A stretch of 50,526 bases of DNA from an uncultured Holophagaceae bacterium (GTDB lineage: Bacteria; Acidobacteriota; Holophagae; Holophagales; Holophagaceae), in NCBI GenBank assembly GCA_903840385.1, contig CAIMFT010000065.1, positions 1 through 50,526 of the forward strand. The letters are read 5' to 3'. Position numbers and translations under genes: made by a program. Under the pieces are notes generated by a model, which worked only from the letters and a program-made list of their open reading frames with translations, was not told the DNA's origin and did no database searches. Positions 24,126 through 32,528 of the stretch are shown here, in pieces. The stretch's first letter is position 1. Every line of letters starts with the position of its first letter.

Positions 24126-25949
24126 TTGGATATCCTCTCTGCCAAGCCAGTCCCACCCGGCGCTCAGCCCAGCCCGCCGGTGCGGACCCCCTGGCGGCCT
24201 GACCGGGACCTTCTGCGCTCCTTCCTGCTGGTCTCCGTCCTGATCGTGATCATCGAGTTCGTGATCATGGTGGCCCTGGAACCGCTCTTCAAGGAGAACC
24301 ACCGGGCCATGGCCTGGGTGGATGCCACCGTCCTCATTCTTGTCTGCGGTCCAGCCATGTACTACCTCCTGGTCCGGCCCATGGCCCGGAGCCTCTTCCT
24401 GAAGGCCGAGGCTGATCGGGCCGTGGAGGAACTCCAGGCGACCAACCTCTTCCTCCGGCAGGACGCTGAGCTCCGCATCCAGACCCAGACCCTGGAGCGC
24501 ACCCGGGCCGATGCCCGCATCGAGTTCCAGGCCCGCATCCTGGCGGTGGTGCAGCAGGCGGTTGTGGCCACGGGCCGGGGCGGGGCCATCCTGTACTGGA
24601 ACCGCTATGCCGAGTGGATGTTTGGCTGGGCCGAGGCCGAGGTGCTGAACCAGACCCTCGCTAAGGTCACCGGCTTCACCGCCGAAGCGGCCCGCGCTGG
24701 CCTGGGCGGCGTCGGCGCCGTCAAGGGCTGGACCGGCGAGGTTCGCGCCCTCCGCCGGGATGGAGGGAACTTCCCGGCCTACCTGACCTGCTCGCCCATC
24801 TGGCGCAACGATGGCTCCGTGGCGGGCTTCGTGTATACCTTCATGGACATCACGGACCGCAAGGCCGCTGAGCTGGCCATTCGGGACTCGGAGGAAAAGT
24901 ACAGCACCGTGGTGGAGAACTCGCCCACCGGAGTATTCATCTACAAGGATGGCAAGATCGTCTTCGGCAATCAGCGGTTCTTCCAGATGGTTGGCCGCTC
25001 CATGCGCGAGCTCTGCGACATGCACCTGGCGGACCTCGTCCACTCCGAGGACTGGCCCACGGTGAGTGCGGTTTGGGGCCGGCGCATCGGTGGCGAGGTG
25101 GCCACGCGCGACTCCGAGTACCGCATCATCCACTCCAGTGGCGAAGCCCGCTGGCTCAGCGGCAGAACGGCCCTGATCCGCTACGCAGGCGAGACCGCCC
25201 TGCTGGGGAACATCCAGGACATCACCGAGCGCCACAAGGCCGAGGAGGCCCTGCGGGACAGCCGGGAAGCCCTGCACCGGCTGTCGGCCAAGCTCATGTC
25301 AGCCCAGGAGACCGAGCGGAGGCGGGTCGCCCAGGAGCTCCACGACAGCCTCGGCCAGTCCCTCAGCGCCGTGAAGTTCATGGTGGAGCAGGCCCTCGAC
25401 GATCAGGAAGCTCGCGGCGTCCCGGAAGGCAGCGGCATGAGCCTGAGGGCCGTGGTTCCTGTGATCCAGGGCGCGGTCGAAGAGGTGCGCCGCATCTCCA
25501 TGGCCCTGCGCCCCACCACCCTGGACGATCTGGGCCTCCTGGCCACCATCGCCTGGTTCACCCGGGAGTTCCACACCACCTACCCCCACATGACCGTGGA
25601 GCGCATCATCGAGGTCGAGGAGTTCGAGATCCCGGACCCCTTCAAGACCAACGTCTTCCGGATTCTCCAGGAGGCCATGAACAATGCGGCCAAGTACAGC
25701 CGGGCGACCCACATCATGGTGGCCCTCCGGCAGGTGCTGGGCGACCTGCAGCTGATCATCGCGGACAACGGCGTGGGCTTCGATCCGGCCCAGGTCCGCG
25801 TCTCCCCCAGCGCCACCGGCGGGGGCTATGGCCTGGTCTCCATGCGGGAGCGCACCGAGCTCTTCGGCGGCAGCCTGATCATCACGTCCTCCGCCGAAGC
25901 GGGGACCATGATCCTGGCCCGCTGGCCCCTGCCCGAGGACCCTATTTAG
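24126..25949 (+). CDS. Membrane PAS-domain sensor histidine kinase (NarX/DegS-like)
   Basis: This 607-aa kinase has two N-terminal membrane helices (about 31-52 and 64-84), a short coiled-coil stretch (about 95-130), a first PAS domain (about 135-245, with AILYWNRYAEWMFGW and a PAC-like FMDITDRKAAEL), and a second PAS (about 255-370, ENSPTGVFIYKDGKIVFGNQ, ending NIQDITERHK). HisKA_3 follows with the phospho-acceptor H406 in RRRVAQELHDSLGQ. HATPase_c has NNAAKYSRA, ADNGVGFDP and GYGLVSMRER. Its partner is almost certainly the NarL-type regulator that converges from the right, the two stop ends overlapping by 8 bases. The TTG start at 24126 is tentative. The signal is unknown. Confidence 0.92.
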   Translation: MDILSAKPVPPGAQPSPPVRTPWRPDRDLLRSFLLVSVLIVIIEFVIMVALEPLFKENHRAMAWVDATVLILVCGPAMYYLLVRPMARSLFLKAEADRAVEELQATNLFLRQDAELRIQTQTLERTRADARIEFQARILAVVQQAVVATGRGGAILYWNRYAEWMFGWAEAEVLNQTLAKVTGFTAEAARAGLGGVGAVKGWTGEVRALRRDGGNFPAYLTCSPIWRNDGSVAGFVYTFMDITDRKAAELAIRDSEEKYSTVVENSPTGVFIYKDGKIVFGNQRFFQMVGRSMRELCDMHLADLVHSEDWPTVSAVWGRRIGGEVATRDSEYRIIHSSGEARWLSGRTALIRYAGETALLGNIQDITERHKAEEALRDSREALHRLSAKLMSAQETERRRVAQELHDSLGQSLSAVKFMVEQALDDQEARGVPEGSGMSLRAVVPVIQGAVEEVRRISMALRPTTLDDLGLLATIAWFTREFHTTYPHMTVERIIEVEEFEIPDPFKTNVFRILQEAMNNAAKYSRATHIMVALRQVLGDLQLIIADNGVGFDPAQVRVSPSATGGGYGLVSMRERTELFGGSLIITSSAEAGTMILARWPLPEDPI

Positions 25950-26601
25950 TGACCAGGCCCTTGTCGATGGCGTAGGTCGTCAGGGCCGACACGGTGCGCA
26001 GGTTCAGGCGGTCCATGAGGTTGGCCCGGTGCTTTTCCACCGTCTTGGGGCTGATGCAGAGGTACTCGGCGATCTCCTTGGTCCGGTAGCCCTCGGCAAT
26101 GAGCTTGAGTACTTCTCGCTCGCGGCTGGAGAGGTCATCGAAGCTGGGGCGGATCGGAGTGCCGTCCTTGGAGTTGAGGTAGCCCGACACCACGGTGCTG
26201 GCAATGGCAGGGGCCAGATAGCGCTCGCCGCGCAGCACGCTCCGCACGGCCAGGGTCAGCTCCGAGGAGGAGGAGTCCTTCAGGATGTAGCCGTCGGCGC
26301 CAGCCTGGAGAGCTGTGAACACATAGTCTTCGGTCTTGTGGACGGTCAGTACCAGCACCTTGGTCTGGGGGCTGATGCGCTTGATCTCCTTCAACGCTTC
26401 CAGACCATTGGAGCGGGGCATGGAGAGATCCAGGAGCAGCAGGTCCGGAGTCAGCTCCTGGACAGCCCGAACAGCCTCCCGGCCATCCACGGCTTCACCC
26501 ACCACCTCCAGGTCGGGCCGGGAGGACAGCAAAGCCTTGAGACCTTCTCGCAAGATGGTGTGGTCTTCGGCGATCACCAGCCTGTGTTTCTCTTCAGGCA
26601 C
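25942..26601 (-). CDS. NarL/FixJ-family response regulator
   Basis: This 219-aa regulator has a receiver domain (about 5-125) with the acidic pair E12-D13, phospho-acceptor D58 (LLLLDLSMP), Thr in VLTVH and Lys in GYILKD, and a LuxR-type HTH (about 150-215, LSSREREVLKLIAEGYRTKEIAEYL, SPKTVEKHRANLMDRL). The start is GTG at 26601 because GGGGGAG sits 6 bases upstream and residues before it are not conserved. The gene converges on the histidine kinase gene with an 8-base overlap of 3' ends. Upstream lies an AT-rich region with a CTAGTC/GACTAG inverted repeat, possibly autoregulatory. Confidence 0.93.
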   Translation of the reverse strand: MPEEKHRLVIAEDHTILREGLKALLSSRPDLEVVGEAVDGREAVRAVQELTPDLLLLDLSMPRSNGLEALKEIKRISPQTKVLVLTVHKTEDYVFTALQAGADGYILKDSSSSELTLAVRSVLRGERYLAPAIASTVVSGYLNSKDGTPIRPSFDDLSSREREVLKLIAEGYRTKEIAEYLCISPKTVEKHRANLMDRLNLRTVSALTTYAIDKGLVTK

Positions 26602-26838
26602 TATCCGCTCCCCCGGCGTCTGAAACACCGTCCCAAAAGGCTAGTCTGGACACCCGGTTATGACTAGGTATTTTGTTTAGCAATTTATAGCGTACAAAAG
26701 AGATGGAATTGGAAAATCCACCCTTGCGGGCAACCCCCCAGCTTACTGATGAGCCCCTCCGGAGTTGGATCTGCCAGAATTCCAGGGGGGAGTATGCGGC
26801 CCCGCTGCCCCACCCGACCTTCTTCGGAGCCTCCCCTC
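26602..26838. promoter_or_regulatory. Divergent intergenic region between the response regulator and nosL
   Basis: The region 26640-26705 is AT-rich and holds the inverted repeat CTAGTC (26641-26646) / GACTAG (26662-26667), whose arms are 21 bp apart centre to centre, about two helical turns. The remaining 130 bases before nosL are GC-rich leader without a convincing promoter or riboswitch. No gene is supported here. Confidence 0.4.
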
Positions 26839-27324
26839 ATGACCCGGTCCTTTCCTGCCCTCCTCACCGTCCTGCTCCTGGCCCTGGCACCGACCCTCCA
26901 GGCCGGCGCCCCCCCGGCCCCCCCCAAGGGCCTGGCACCCAAGGGCAGCTGCGCTGTCTGCGGCATGCATGTCCCCAACTTCCCGAACTGGGCGGCGGTG
27001 GTCACCTTCCAGGATGGCGGCCAAGCCTGGTTCGATGGCCCCAAGGACCTCTTCACCTACCTGCAGGACCTGAAGCGCTACGCCCCCAAGCGCCGGGCCC
27101 AGGACATTGCCACCATCCAGGTGAAGAACTACTACACCTTGAAGCACATTGACGCCCGGAAGGCCTTCTTCGTCCTGGGCAGTGACGTCATGGGTCCCAT
27201 GGGGAAGGAGCTGGTGCCTTTTGCCACCGAGCCCCAGGCCCAGGACTTCCTGAAGGACCACCGGGGCCAGAAGATCCTCCCCTTCCAGGAGATCACTCAG
27301 GCGACCATAAAGGGTCTGGAATAG
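26839..27324 (+). CDS. nosL: NosL-family protein (putative copper chaperone)
   Basis: NosL proteins are periplasmic Cu(I)-binding proteins best known for supplying copper to nitrous oxide reductase. The 161-aa product has a signal peptide (about 1-22, PALLTVLLLALAPTLQAG) and lacks the lipobox of classical NosL. The diagnostic motif is CAVCGMHV (C38, C41, M43), followed by FQDGGQAWFDGPKDLF and a C-terminal domain with VLGSDVMGPMGKELVPF. ATG 26839 is preferred since the signal peptide starts there. It heads a five-gene cluster ending with an ABC transporter and a Cys/His-rich membrane protein. No nosZ, nosD, nosF or nosY gene is in the window, so a role in another copper or metal pathway is possible. 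Confidence 0.88.
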   Translation: MTRSFPALLTVLLLALAPTLQAGAPPAPPKGLAPKGSCAVCGMHVPNFPNWAAVVTFQDGGQAWFDGPKDLFTYLQDLKRYAPKRRAQDIATIQVKNYYTLKHIDARKAFFVLGSDVMGPMGKELVPFATEPQAQDFLKDHRGQKILPFQEITQATIKGLE

Positions 27325-27361
27325 TCCCACCCCTTCCCACCCTCTGAACCTGCGGAGCCTC

Positions 27362-27688
27362 GTGCGCCCATCTACCCTCTGCCTGTCCCTGTTCAGCGCC
27401 CTGGCGGCGCTGTTTGCGGGCATGCTTCTGCACGCCCATGGCCGGCAGGCTACGGCCACCCAGGAGCGGGCTGGCCGGGTGGCGCTGGTGCGCAGCCTGG
27501 GCTTGACGGACCTCTGCCTCTTCACCGAAGCCCGCTACACGCGCCACCCCGCCATGGCCGATCGCCATGCGGCCTTCCAGGACCACCCCATGGCCCTGGA
27601 CCACTTCCCCTCCGGTTCCCTCCTCGCCCCGCCCCAATTCCCGAGCCCCCATGCGCCCATCCCTCCAGCGCCATCGCAGCGTCCTTGA
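27362..27688 (+). CDS. Small secreted or membrane-anchored protein of the NosL cluster
   Basis: This 108-aa protein has a GTG start at 27362. One hydrophobic segment (CLSLFSALAALFAGMLLHAHG, about 6-27) is either a signal peptide or a single anchor. The body RSLGLTDLCLFTEARYTRHP and QDHPMALDHFPSGSL contains several His and Met residues that could bind metal. I recall similar TEARYTRHP-type small proteins beside NosL/ABC genes in other bacteria, but cannot verify that. The 3' end overlaps the permease gene by 38 bases. No function is assigned. Confidence 0.65.
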   Translation: MRPSTLCLSLFSALAALFAGMLLHAHGRQATATQERAGRVALVRSLGLTDLCLFTEARYTRHPAMADRHAAFQDHPMALDHFPSGSLLAPPQFPSPHAPIPPAPSQRP

Positions 27689-28787
27689 CTTCGCGCTCTC
27701 CTCCCTGCTGCGGAGGAAGGGCCGAAACCTGGCGCTGACGGCCGTCTACACCCTGGTCGTCTTCGTCCTGGCGTCCCTGGTCTTCTTTGTCCAGGCCCTC
27801 AAGCACGAGGCCGGCGAACTGCTGGAGCATGCCCCGGACATGGTGGTCCAGCGCATGGTGGCCGGACGCCACGATCCCATGCCGGCATCCCAGGTCGACG
27901 CCATCCGGGAGATCCGCGGCGTGGAAGAGGCCGAAGCCCGCCTCTGGGGCTACTACTACGACCCCGTCTACGGCGGGAACCTGACCGTCATGGCCTCCCC
28001 GGACCCAACCCTGTTGCCCGGCTCGGCCCGCATCGGTCGGGGCGTGGCCCGCAACATGCGGGTGGCTGAGGGCGACATGGTGCCCCTCCGGGGCTACGAC
28101 GGCCTGCCCCTCCTCTTCACCATCCAGCAGGTGCTGGCGGAGGAATCGGAGCTGGTGGCCTCGGACCTGGTGCTCCTCACCCCCGCCGATGTGCGCACCC
28201 TCTTCCATCTGCCGGAGGGTCTGGCCACAGACCTGGCGGTCAAGGCTGGCAACCCCAGGGAGTTGGCCACCATCGCCGCCAAGATCGTGGAGAAGTTCCC
28301 GGACGCCCGCCCCATCCTCAAGGCTGAGATGCTCCGCACCTACGAGGCGGCCTTTGACTGGCGCGGCGGTCTCATGGTGGTGGTGCTCTCCTCGGCGATC
28401 CTCTCCTTCATCATCTTCGCCTGGGACAAGGCCACGGGCCTCAGTGCCGAGGAGCGCAAGGAGATCGGCATCCTCAAGTCCATCGGCTGGGAGAGCGGGG
28501 ACGTGCTGCTGCTGAAGTTCTGGGAGGGGGCCGTGGTCTCCCTGGCGGCCTTCCTGGGCGGCGTTCTCCTGGCCTATGGCCATGTCTTCTTCTTCTCCGC
28601 CACGCTGTTCGAGCACGCCCTCAAGGGCTGGTCAGTGCTGTTCCCCCGCTTCCGGCTGATTCCGGCCCTGGACGCCTACCAGCTCACGGTGCTCTTCTTC
28701 CTCACGGTCCTGCCCTACACCGCAGCCACCCTGGTGCCCTGCTGGCGCGCGGCCATGGCGGATCCCGACTCGGCGATGAGGTCCTGA
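27651..28787 (+). CDS. FtsX/MacB-type ABC transporter permease
   Basis: This 378-aa inner-membrane protein has the four-helix FtsX/MacB plan. TM1 lies near residues 25-45 (LALTAVYTLVVFVLASLVFF), followed by a large periplasmic domain to about residue 235, then three helices (about 240-262, 293-320 and 345-368). The cytoplasmic turn GLSAEERKEIGILKSIGWESGDVL is the family's coupling loop. The next gene, 2 bases downstream, encodes the cognate ATPase. MacB/Lol-type proteins work by mechanotransmission instead of moving a substrate through the membrane, so this pair may act on a periplasmic metalloprotein or lipoprotein (inference). Confidence 0.88.
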   Translation: MRPSLQRHRSVLDFALSSLLRRKGRNLALTAVYTLVVFVLASLVFFVQALKHEAGELLEHAPDMVVQRMVAGRHDPMPASQVDAIREIRGVEEAEARLWGYYYDPVYGGNLTVMASPDPTLLPGSARIGRGVARNMRVAEGDMVPLRGYDGLPLLFTIQQVLAEESELVASDLVLLTPADVRTLFHLPEGLATDLAVKAGNPRELATIAAKIVEKFPDARPILKAEMLRTYEAAFDWRGGLMVVVLSSAILSFIIFAWDKATGLSAEERKEIGILKSIGWESGDVLLLKFWEGAVVSLAAFLGGVLLAYGHVFFFSATLFEHALKGWSVLFPRFRLIPALDAYQLTVLFFLTVLPYTAATLVPCWRAAMADPDSAMRS

Positions 28788-28789
28788 CC

Positions 28790-29509
28790 ATGATCGAGCT
28801 CGCCCAAGTCGTCAAGACCTACTCCGCCGGACTGGCCAACCCCTACACTGCCGTGGCCGGAGTCACCCTGGACATCCCCGGTGGCCAGCTCACGGTGCTC
28901 AAGGGGCCCAGCGGCTCCGGCAAGACCACCCTCCTCTCCCTCATCGGCTGCATGGCCCGCCCCACCTCGGGCCGCATCCACCTGCGGGGCCTGCCTCCGG
29001 GCCTGCTGCCCCAGGGAGCTGATGCGGACCCCCTGGAGATCACCAGCCTGCCGGAGCGCTTCCTGACCACCATCCGCCGCCGCACCTTCGGCTTCATCTT
29101 CCAGCAGTTCAACCTCGTGCGGGGCATCTCGGTGCTCGAGAACGTCATGCTGCCCACCTACCCCACAGGGGAGGACCGGGAGACTGTGGAGGCCCGGGCC
29201 GTGACCCGCCTGGAAGCCCTCGGCATGGCCCGCCACCTGAAGGCTCCGGTGGATCGCCTGTCCGGCGGCGAGGCCCAGCGCGTGGCCATCGCCCGGGCCC
29301 TCATCAACGATCCCCCGGTGATCATCGCGGATGAGCCCACAGCGCACCTGGACAGCCGCCTCTCCGCCGAGTTCATGGAGCTCATGGGCCAGTTCAAGGG
29401 GGCCGGCCGCACCCTGCTCATCGCCAGCCACGATCCCATCGTCCACGACTCGCCCCTGGCGGACCTGGTCATCGTCATGCGGGATGGCCAGGTGGTGACG
29501 GCCCCATGA
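28790..29509 (+). CDS. ABC transporter ATPase (LolD/MacB type)
   Basis: This 239-aa ATPase partners the FtsX-type permease. Walker A is GPSGSGKTTLLSLIG (about 38-52), the Q-loop is FGFIFQQFNLV, the signature is LSGGEAQRVAIARAL, Walker B is VIIADEPTAHLD, and the H-loop is LLIASHDP. An insertion of about 20 residues (RGLPPGLLPQGADADPLEITSLPE, around 68-92) between Walker A and the Q-loop is unusual for LolD. Its stop overlaps the ATG of the following membrane protein gene, so the cluster is tightly coupled. Confidence 0.92.
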   Translation: MIELAQVVKTYSAGLANPYTAVAGVTLDIPGGQLTVLKGPSGSGKTTLLSLIGCMARPTSGRIHLRGLPPGLLPQGADADPLEITSLPERFLTTIRRRTFGFIFQQFNLVRGISVLENVMLPTYPTGEDRETVEARAVTRLEALGMARHLKAPVDRLSGGEAQRVAIARALINDPPVIIADEPTAHLDSRLSAEFMELMGQFKGAGRTLLIASHDPIVHDSPLADLVIVMRDGQVVTAP

Positions 29510-30498
29510 TCCAGCACCCGGGCGTCCTGGCCCTCCTCCTGGCCTCGGGCCTGGTGACCCTGCTGGTGGTTGCCGCCGCCGGCCTGGGCTGGCAGATCCT
29601 CCGCCACTGGGACCAGCACAGTGGCACCGAGTCTCAGCTGGCCCTGGAGCGCCGGACCTACCTGGTGTCCGCCCTCCTCTCTCTGGCCCTGGGCGTGCAG
29701 GTGCTGTCGCTCTTCCTGTTCATCTTCACGGCCGACGGCCTGCACAGCCAGTTTGTGGGTGCCATGTGCGCCGCCGGCTCCCTGGCGGCGGCTCCCTACG
29801 GCTACACCACCCTGCTCCTGAAGGTCGGCACCTGCCTGCTGGCGGGAGCCTGGATCGTCCTCCACCGGGCCGATATCCGGGCCTACGACTGCCCGCTGAT
29901 CCGTCCCAAGTTCGGCCTCCTGCTGGGCCTCGCCCCCCTGGTGCTGGCCGAGACCTGGTTCCAGACCCGCTACCTCACGGGCCTCCGGGCCGATGTGATG
30001 ACCTCCTGCTGCGGCAGCCTCTTCGGCCAAGGCCGGGAAGGCATCGCTGCCGAGCTGGCGGGGCTCCCGCCAGCCCTGATGCACCCGCTGTTCTGGGGCA
30101 GCCTCCTGGCCTTTGCCGTGGCCGGGGGCTGGTTCCTCCGCACCCGGCGGGGGGCCCTGGCCTTCTCCCTCCTTGGCCTCGCCTTCTTCGTGATCGCCCT
30201 GGTGGCCCTGGTCTCCGTGTTCGACCTCTACATCTACGAGCTGCCCACCCACCACTGCCCCTTCTGCCTCCTGCACCGTGAGCACGGCTTCGTGGGCTAT
30301 CCGCTCTACGCTACGCTGCTGGGCGGCGCTCTGACGGCCCTGGGGGTGGGCGTCCTCTCGCCTTTCCGGGGCCGCACCAGCCTGGCCTCAGTGCTGCCGG
30401 CCATGCAGGCCAAGCTCGCCTGGACGGCCCTGGGGTGCGCAGCGGTCTTCACCCTCATCGTGGGGATCTGGGCCCTGGTGTCTCCTCTCCGGCTCTGA
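29506..30498 (+). CDS. Polytopic membrane protein with CC and HHCxxCxxHxxH motifs
   Basis: This 330-aa membrane protein has about eight hydrophobic segments and no family I can name. Two motifs stand out in loops. One is a Cys pair (C168-C169 in MTSCCGSLFG). The other is a cluster H249-H250-C251-x2-C254-x2-H257-x2-H260 (THHCPFCLLHREHG), which could bind a metal or exchange thiols. Another Cys (C129) lies near RAYDCPLIRP. It starts by ATGA overlap with the ATPase gene and is the last gene of the NosL cluster. A role in moving or reducing copper, or in thiol chemistry for the NosL pathway, is suggested by context only. Confidence 0.75.
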   Translation: MIQHPGVLALLLASGLVTLLVVAAAGLGWQILRHWDQHSGTESQLALERRTYLVSALLSLALGVQVLSLFLFIFTADGLHSQFVGAMCAAGSLAAAPYGYTTLLLKVGTCLLAGAWIVLHRADIRAYDCPLIRPKFGLLLGLAPLVLAETWFQTRYLTGLRADVMTSCCGSLFGQGREGIAAELAGLPPALMHPLFWGSLLAFAVAGGWFLRTRRGALAFSLLGLAFFVIALVALVSVFDLYIYELPTHHCPFCLLHREHGFVGYPLYATLLGGALTALGVGVLSPFRGRTSLASVLPAMQAKLAWTALGCAAVFTLIVGIWALVSPLRL

Positions 30499-31005
30499 TC
30501 AGCCTTTGCGGCGGGGCAGAACATAGTTACGGACGGCGGCCTCGGTCTCCGGCAGACGCAGGCCGGCCTCATGGGCGAGCCTCAGCGCCTCCTCCAGCGG
30601 CATGCCGCGGTCCAGCACCAGCCAGGGCACGACCACCGCAGCGGCGCGGTTGCCGTTGCTGCAGTGGAGAAGCACCTGGGAGCGCGGAGGCAGGTCCCGG
30701 AGGAAGGCCCGCAGGAAGTCGAAGTCATCGGCGGGCGGCGCCTTCCCCACGGCGTAGCGGAGGTAGCGCACATCCAGTTCCATCATGCGGCTGGCCTCGG
30801 CCTGGCAGTCCAGGTCGGGCTCACCGTCCCGGCGCAGGTCCACCACGTGGGTGATGCGCTGGCGGTGGATGGCATCGCAGACCGCAGCAGTCGGGAGACC
30901 CTGGAGGACATAGACCCCGCGGCGCACCTCCACGGCACCGGGGATGCTCGAGTCGAAGGACATGAGCATGAGGGCGGGCACGACGAACAGCGCAGCCTTG
31001 AACAT
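30499..31005 (-). CDS. Secreted tyrosine/dual-specificity-phosphatase-like protein
   Basis: This 168-aa protein has a signal peptide (MFKAALFVVPALMLMSFDS) and one phosphatase-like domain. The active-site P-loop is HCSNGNRAAAV, matching the HCx5R pattern of cysteine-dependent phosphatases, with a plausible general-acid region earlier (VVDLRRDGEPD). A related family (DUF442, beta-lactamase hydrolase-like) shares this fold. It ends exactly next to the stop of the NosL-cluster membrane protein (convergent, no gap). Substrate unknown; a periplasmic location is inferred. Confidence 0.78.
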   Translation of the reverse strand: MFKAALFVVPALMLMSFDSSIPGAVEVRRGVYVLQGLPTAAVCDAIHRQRITHVVDLRRDGEPDLDCQAEASRMMELDVRYLRYAVGKAPPADDFDFLRAFLRDLPPRSQVLLHCSNGNRAAAVVVPWLVLDRGMPLEEALRLAHEAGLRLPETEAAVRNYVLPRRKG

Positions 31006-31157
31006 GGAACCCCCCGCGAAGGGCCTGGTTGGCCAGGCAGTTTCGCGAAGACCACCGAAGGGCTCCCCCAGCGGGGCGGAACCTCAGGGGCGGGAACCCA
31101 CCGGGCGGGTCTCCACAGCCCCAATATAGGCCCCTCAGGGGCAGGAACAATGGGGAC

Positions 31158-32528
31158 TTAGACCGTGCGTGAGAAGGCGGTCTTGGCGCTCATCCCGGCG
31201 AGATAGGCATCGAAGGGCTGCACCAGGTTGCGCACGAAGCGTCGGCCCAGCTGAGTGATGAAGATGCCCTCGGGGCGGAGCTCCACGGTGCCCTGGGAGA
31301 TCTCCGCCTGTAGCTGCGCCACGGCGTCAGCGAAGAAGACCGGCCCGTCCAGCCCGAAGCGCTGCTGCAGCTCCTCCCAGCGCAGCTCGAAGTGCCCCAT
31401 GAGGTGGTGGATCACCCAGCGGCGCAGCTCATCGTCCTCGGTGAGCCGGTGGCCCTTGTGGATGGCCAAATGCCCCTCGGTGATGCTGCGCTCCCACTTG
31501 GCGAGGATCTTCTCGTTCTGCGCATAGACGCCGGCCACGTTGGAGATGGCGCTGGGGCCAAAGCCCAGCAGGTCTGAGCCCGCTGACACGGCGTAGCCCA
31601 TGAAGTTGCGGATGAGGCGGCCCTCCAGCACGGCCTTGGCCATGGGGTCGCTGGGGTGGGCGAAGTGGTCCATGCCGATGGCCACGTAGCCGGCCTGCTC
31701 CAGCACCTCCGACGCCAGCAGCAGCAGGTCCAAGCGCGTCTCCGGCGTGGGCAGGGTCTCGGCGGGGATGCTGCGCTGGAAGGGCATGATGCTCGGCAGG
31801 TAGGCAAAGCCGTAGATGGCCATGCGGGACGGTGACAGCTCCAGCGTGGAGTCCAGCGTGCGCCGGAAGGTCTCCATGGTCTGGCCCGGCAGGCCATAGA
31901 CCAGGTCCAGGTTCACGCCTTCGAAGCCCAGCTCCCGGCACTGGCGCATGGCGTCCAGGGTGTGCTGCCAGGTCTGCCCGCGGGTGATGAGGGCCTGCAC
32001 CCCCTCGTCCAGGTCCTGCACGCCGAAGGAGACGCGGTTGAAGCCCAGGGCCCGCAGGGTCGGCAGCTGATCAGGCTGCAGGAAGGTGGGGTCCACTTCG
32101 ATGGCGATCTCGGCCTCGGGCAGGAGCTCGAAGCGCTCCTTGAACAGGTTGAAGGTGCGCTGCAGGTCTTCGGATTTCAGGTAGGTGGGCGTGCCGCCGC
32201 CCCAGTGCAGCTGCAGGACCTTGCGGCGGTCCTTAAGGTGGGCGCAGGCCAGGTCCAGCTCCTGGGTCACCGCCGCCAGGTAGGCCTCCACAGGATCGTA
32301 CTGGGGGCTCACCACCACGTTGCAGCCGCAGTAGGCGCAGCGGCGGGGGCAGAAGGGGATGTGCAGATACAGCGACAGGGCCTCGTCCTGGCGGAGGTCG
32401 GCGCGGTCCAGAGCCGCAAGGACCTCGGCCTCCGGGAAGTCCTCGGACCACACCGGCGGCATGGGATAGCCCGTGTAGCGCGGTCCGGGCCGGTCGTAGC
32501 GACGGATGAGATCGGCGAGGGCCGTCAT
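31158..32528 (-). CDS. hemN: Oxygen-independent coproporphyrinogen III oxidase
   Basis: HemN is a radical-SAM enzyme that decarboxylates two propionates of coproporphyrinogen III to give protoporphyrinogen IX without oxygen. The 456-aa length matches true HemN and not the shorter HemW. The iron-sulfur motif is CPRRCAYCGC (about 59-68, CxxxCxxCxC), preceded by YLHIPF and followed by LHWGGGTPTYL. The N-terminal RYDRPGPRYTGYP is the HemN trip-wire region. Its start overlaps the hemE stop by 4 bases. An anaerobic or microaerobic lifestyle is consistent with this choice of enzyme. Confidence 0.96.
   Translation of the reverse strand: MTALADLIRRYDRPGPRYTGYPMPPVWSEDFPEAEVLAALDRADLRQDEALSLYLHIPFCPRRCAYCGCNVVVSPQYDPVEAYLAAVTQELDLACAHLKDRRKVLQLHWGGGTPTYLKSEDLQRTFNLFKERFELLPEAEIAIEVDPTFLQPDQLPTLRALGFNRVSFGVQDLDEGVQALITRGQTWQHTLDAMRQCRELGFEGVNLDLVYGLPGQTMETFRRTLDSTLELSPSRMAIYGFAYLPSIMPFQRSIPAETLPTPETRLDLLLLASEVLEQAGYVAIGMDHFAHPSDPMAKAVLEGRLIRNFMGYAVSAGSDLLGFGPSAISNVAGVYAQNEKILAKWERSITEGHLAIHKGHRLTEDDELRRWVIHHLMGHFELRWEELQQRFGLDGPVFFADAVAQLQAEISQGTVELRPEGIFITQLGRRFVRNLVQPFDAYLAGMSAKTAFSRTV

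Noticed and set aside
22839..25277. 812-codon open frame on the minus strand opposite fadD, FKBP and kinase genes
   Set aside because: It is a high-GC shadow frame; the plus-strand products have clear domains, and the antisense translation has low-complexity composition.
26746..26753. CTGATGAG resembling a hammerhead ribozyme core
   Set aside because: The required second conserved strand (GAAA) and proper stem II loop are not found downstream; CTCCGGAG leaves no loop.
26839..27324. Evidence for nitrous oxide respiration
   Set aside because: NosL alone does not show this; nosZ, nosD, nosF and nosY are absent from the window.
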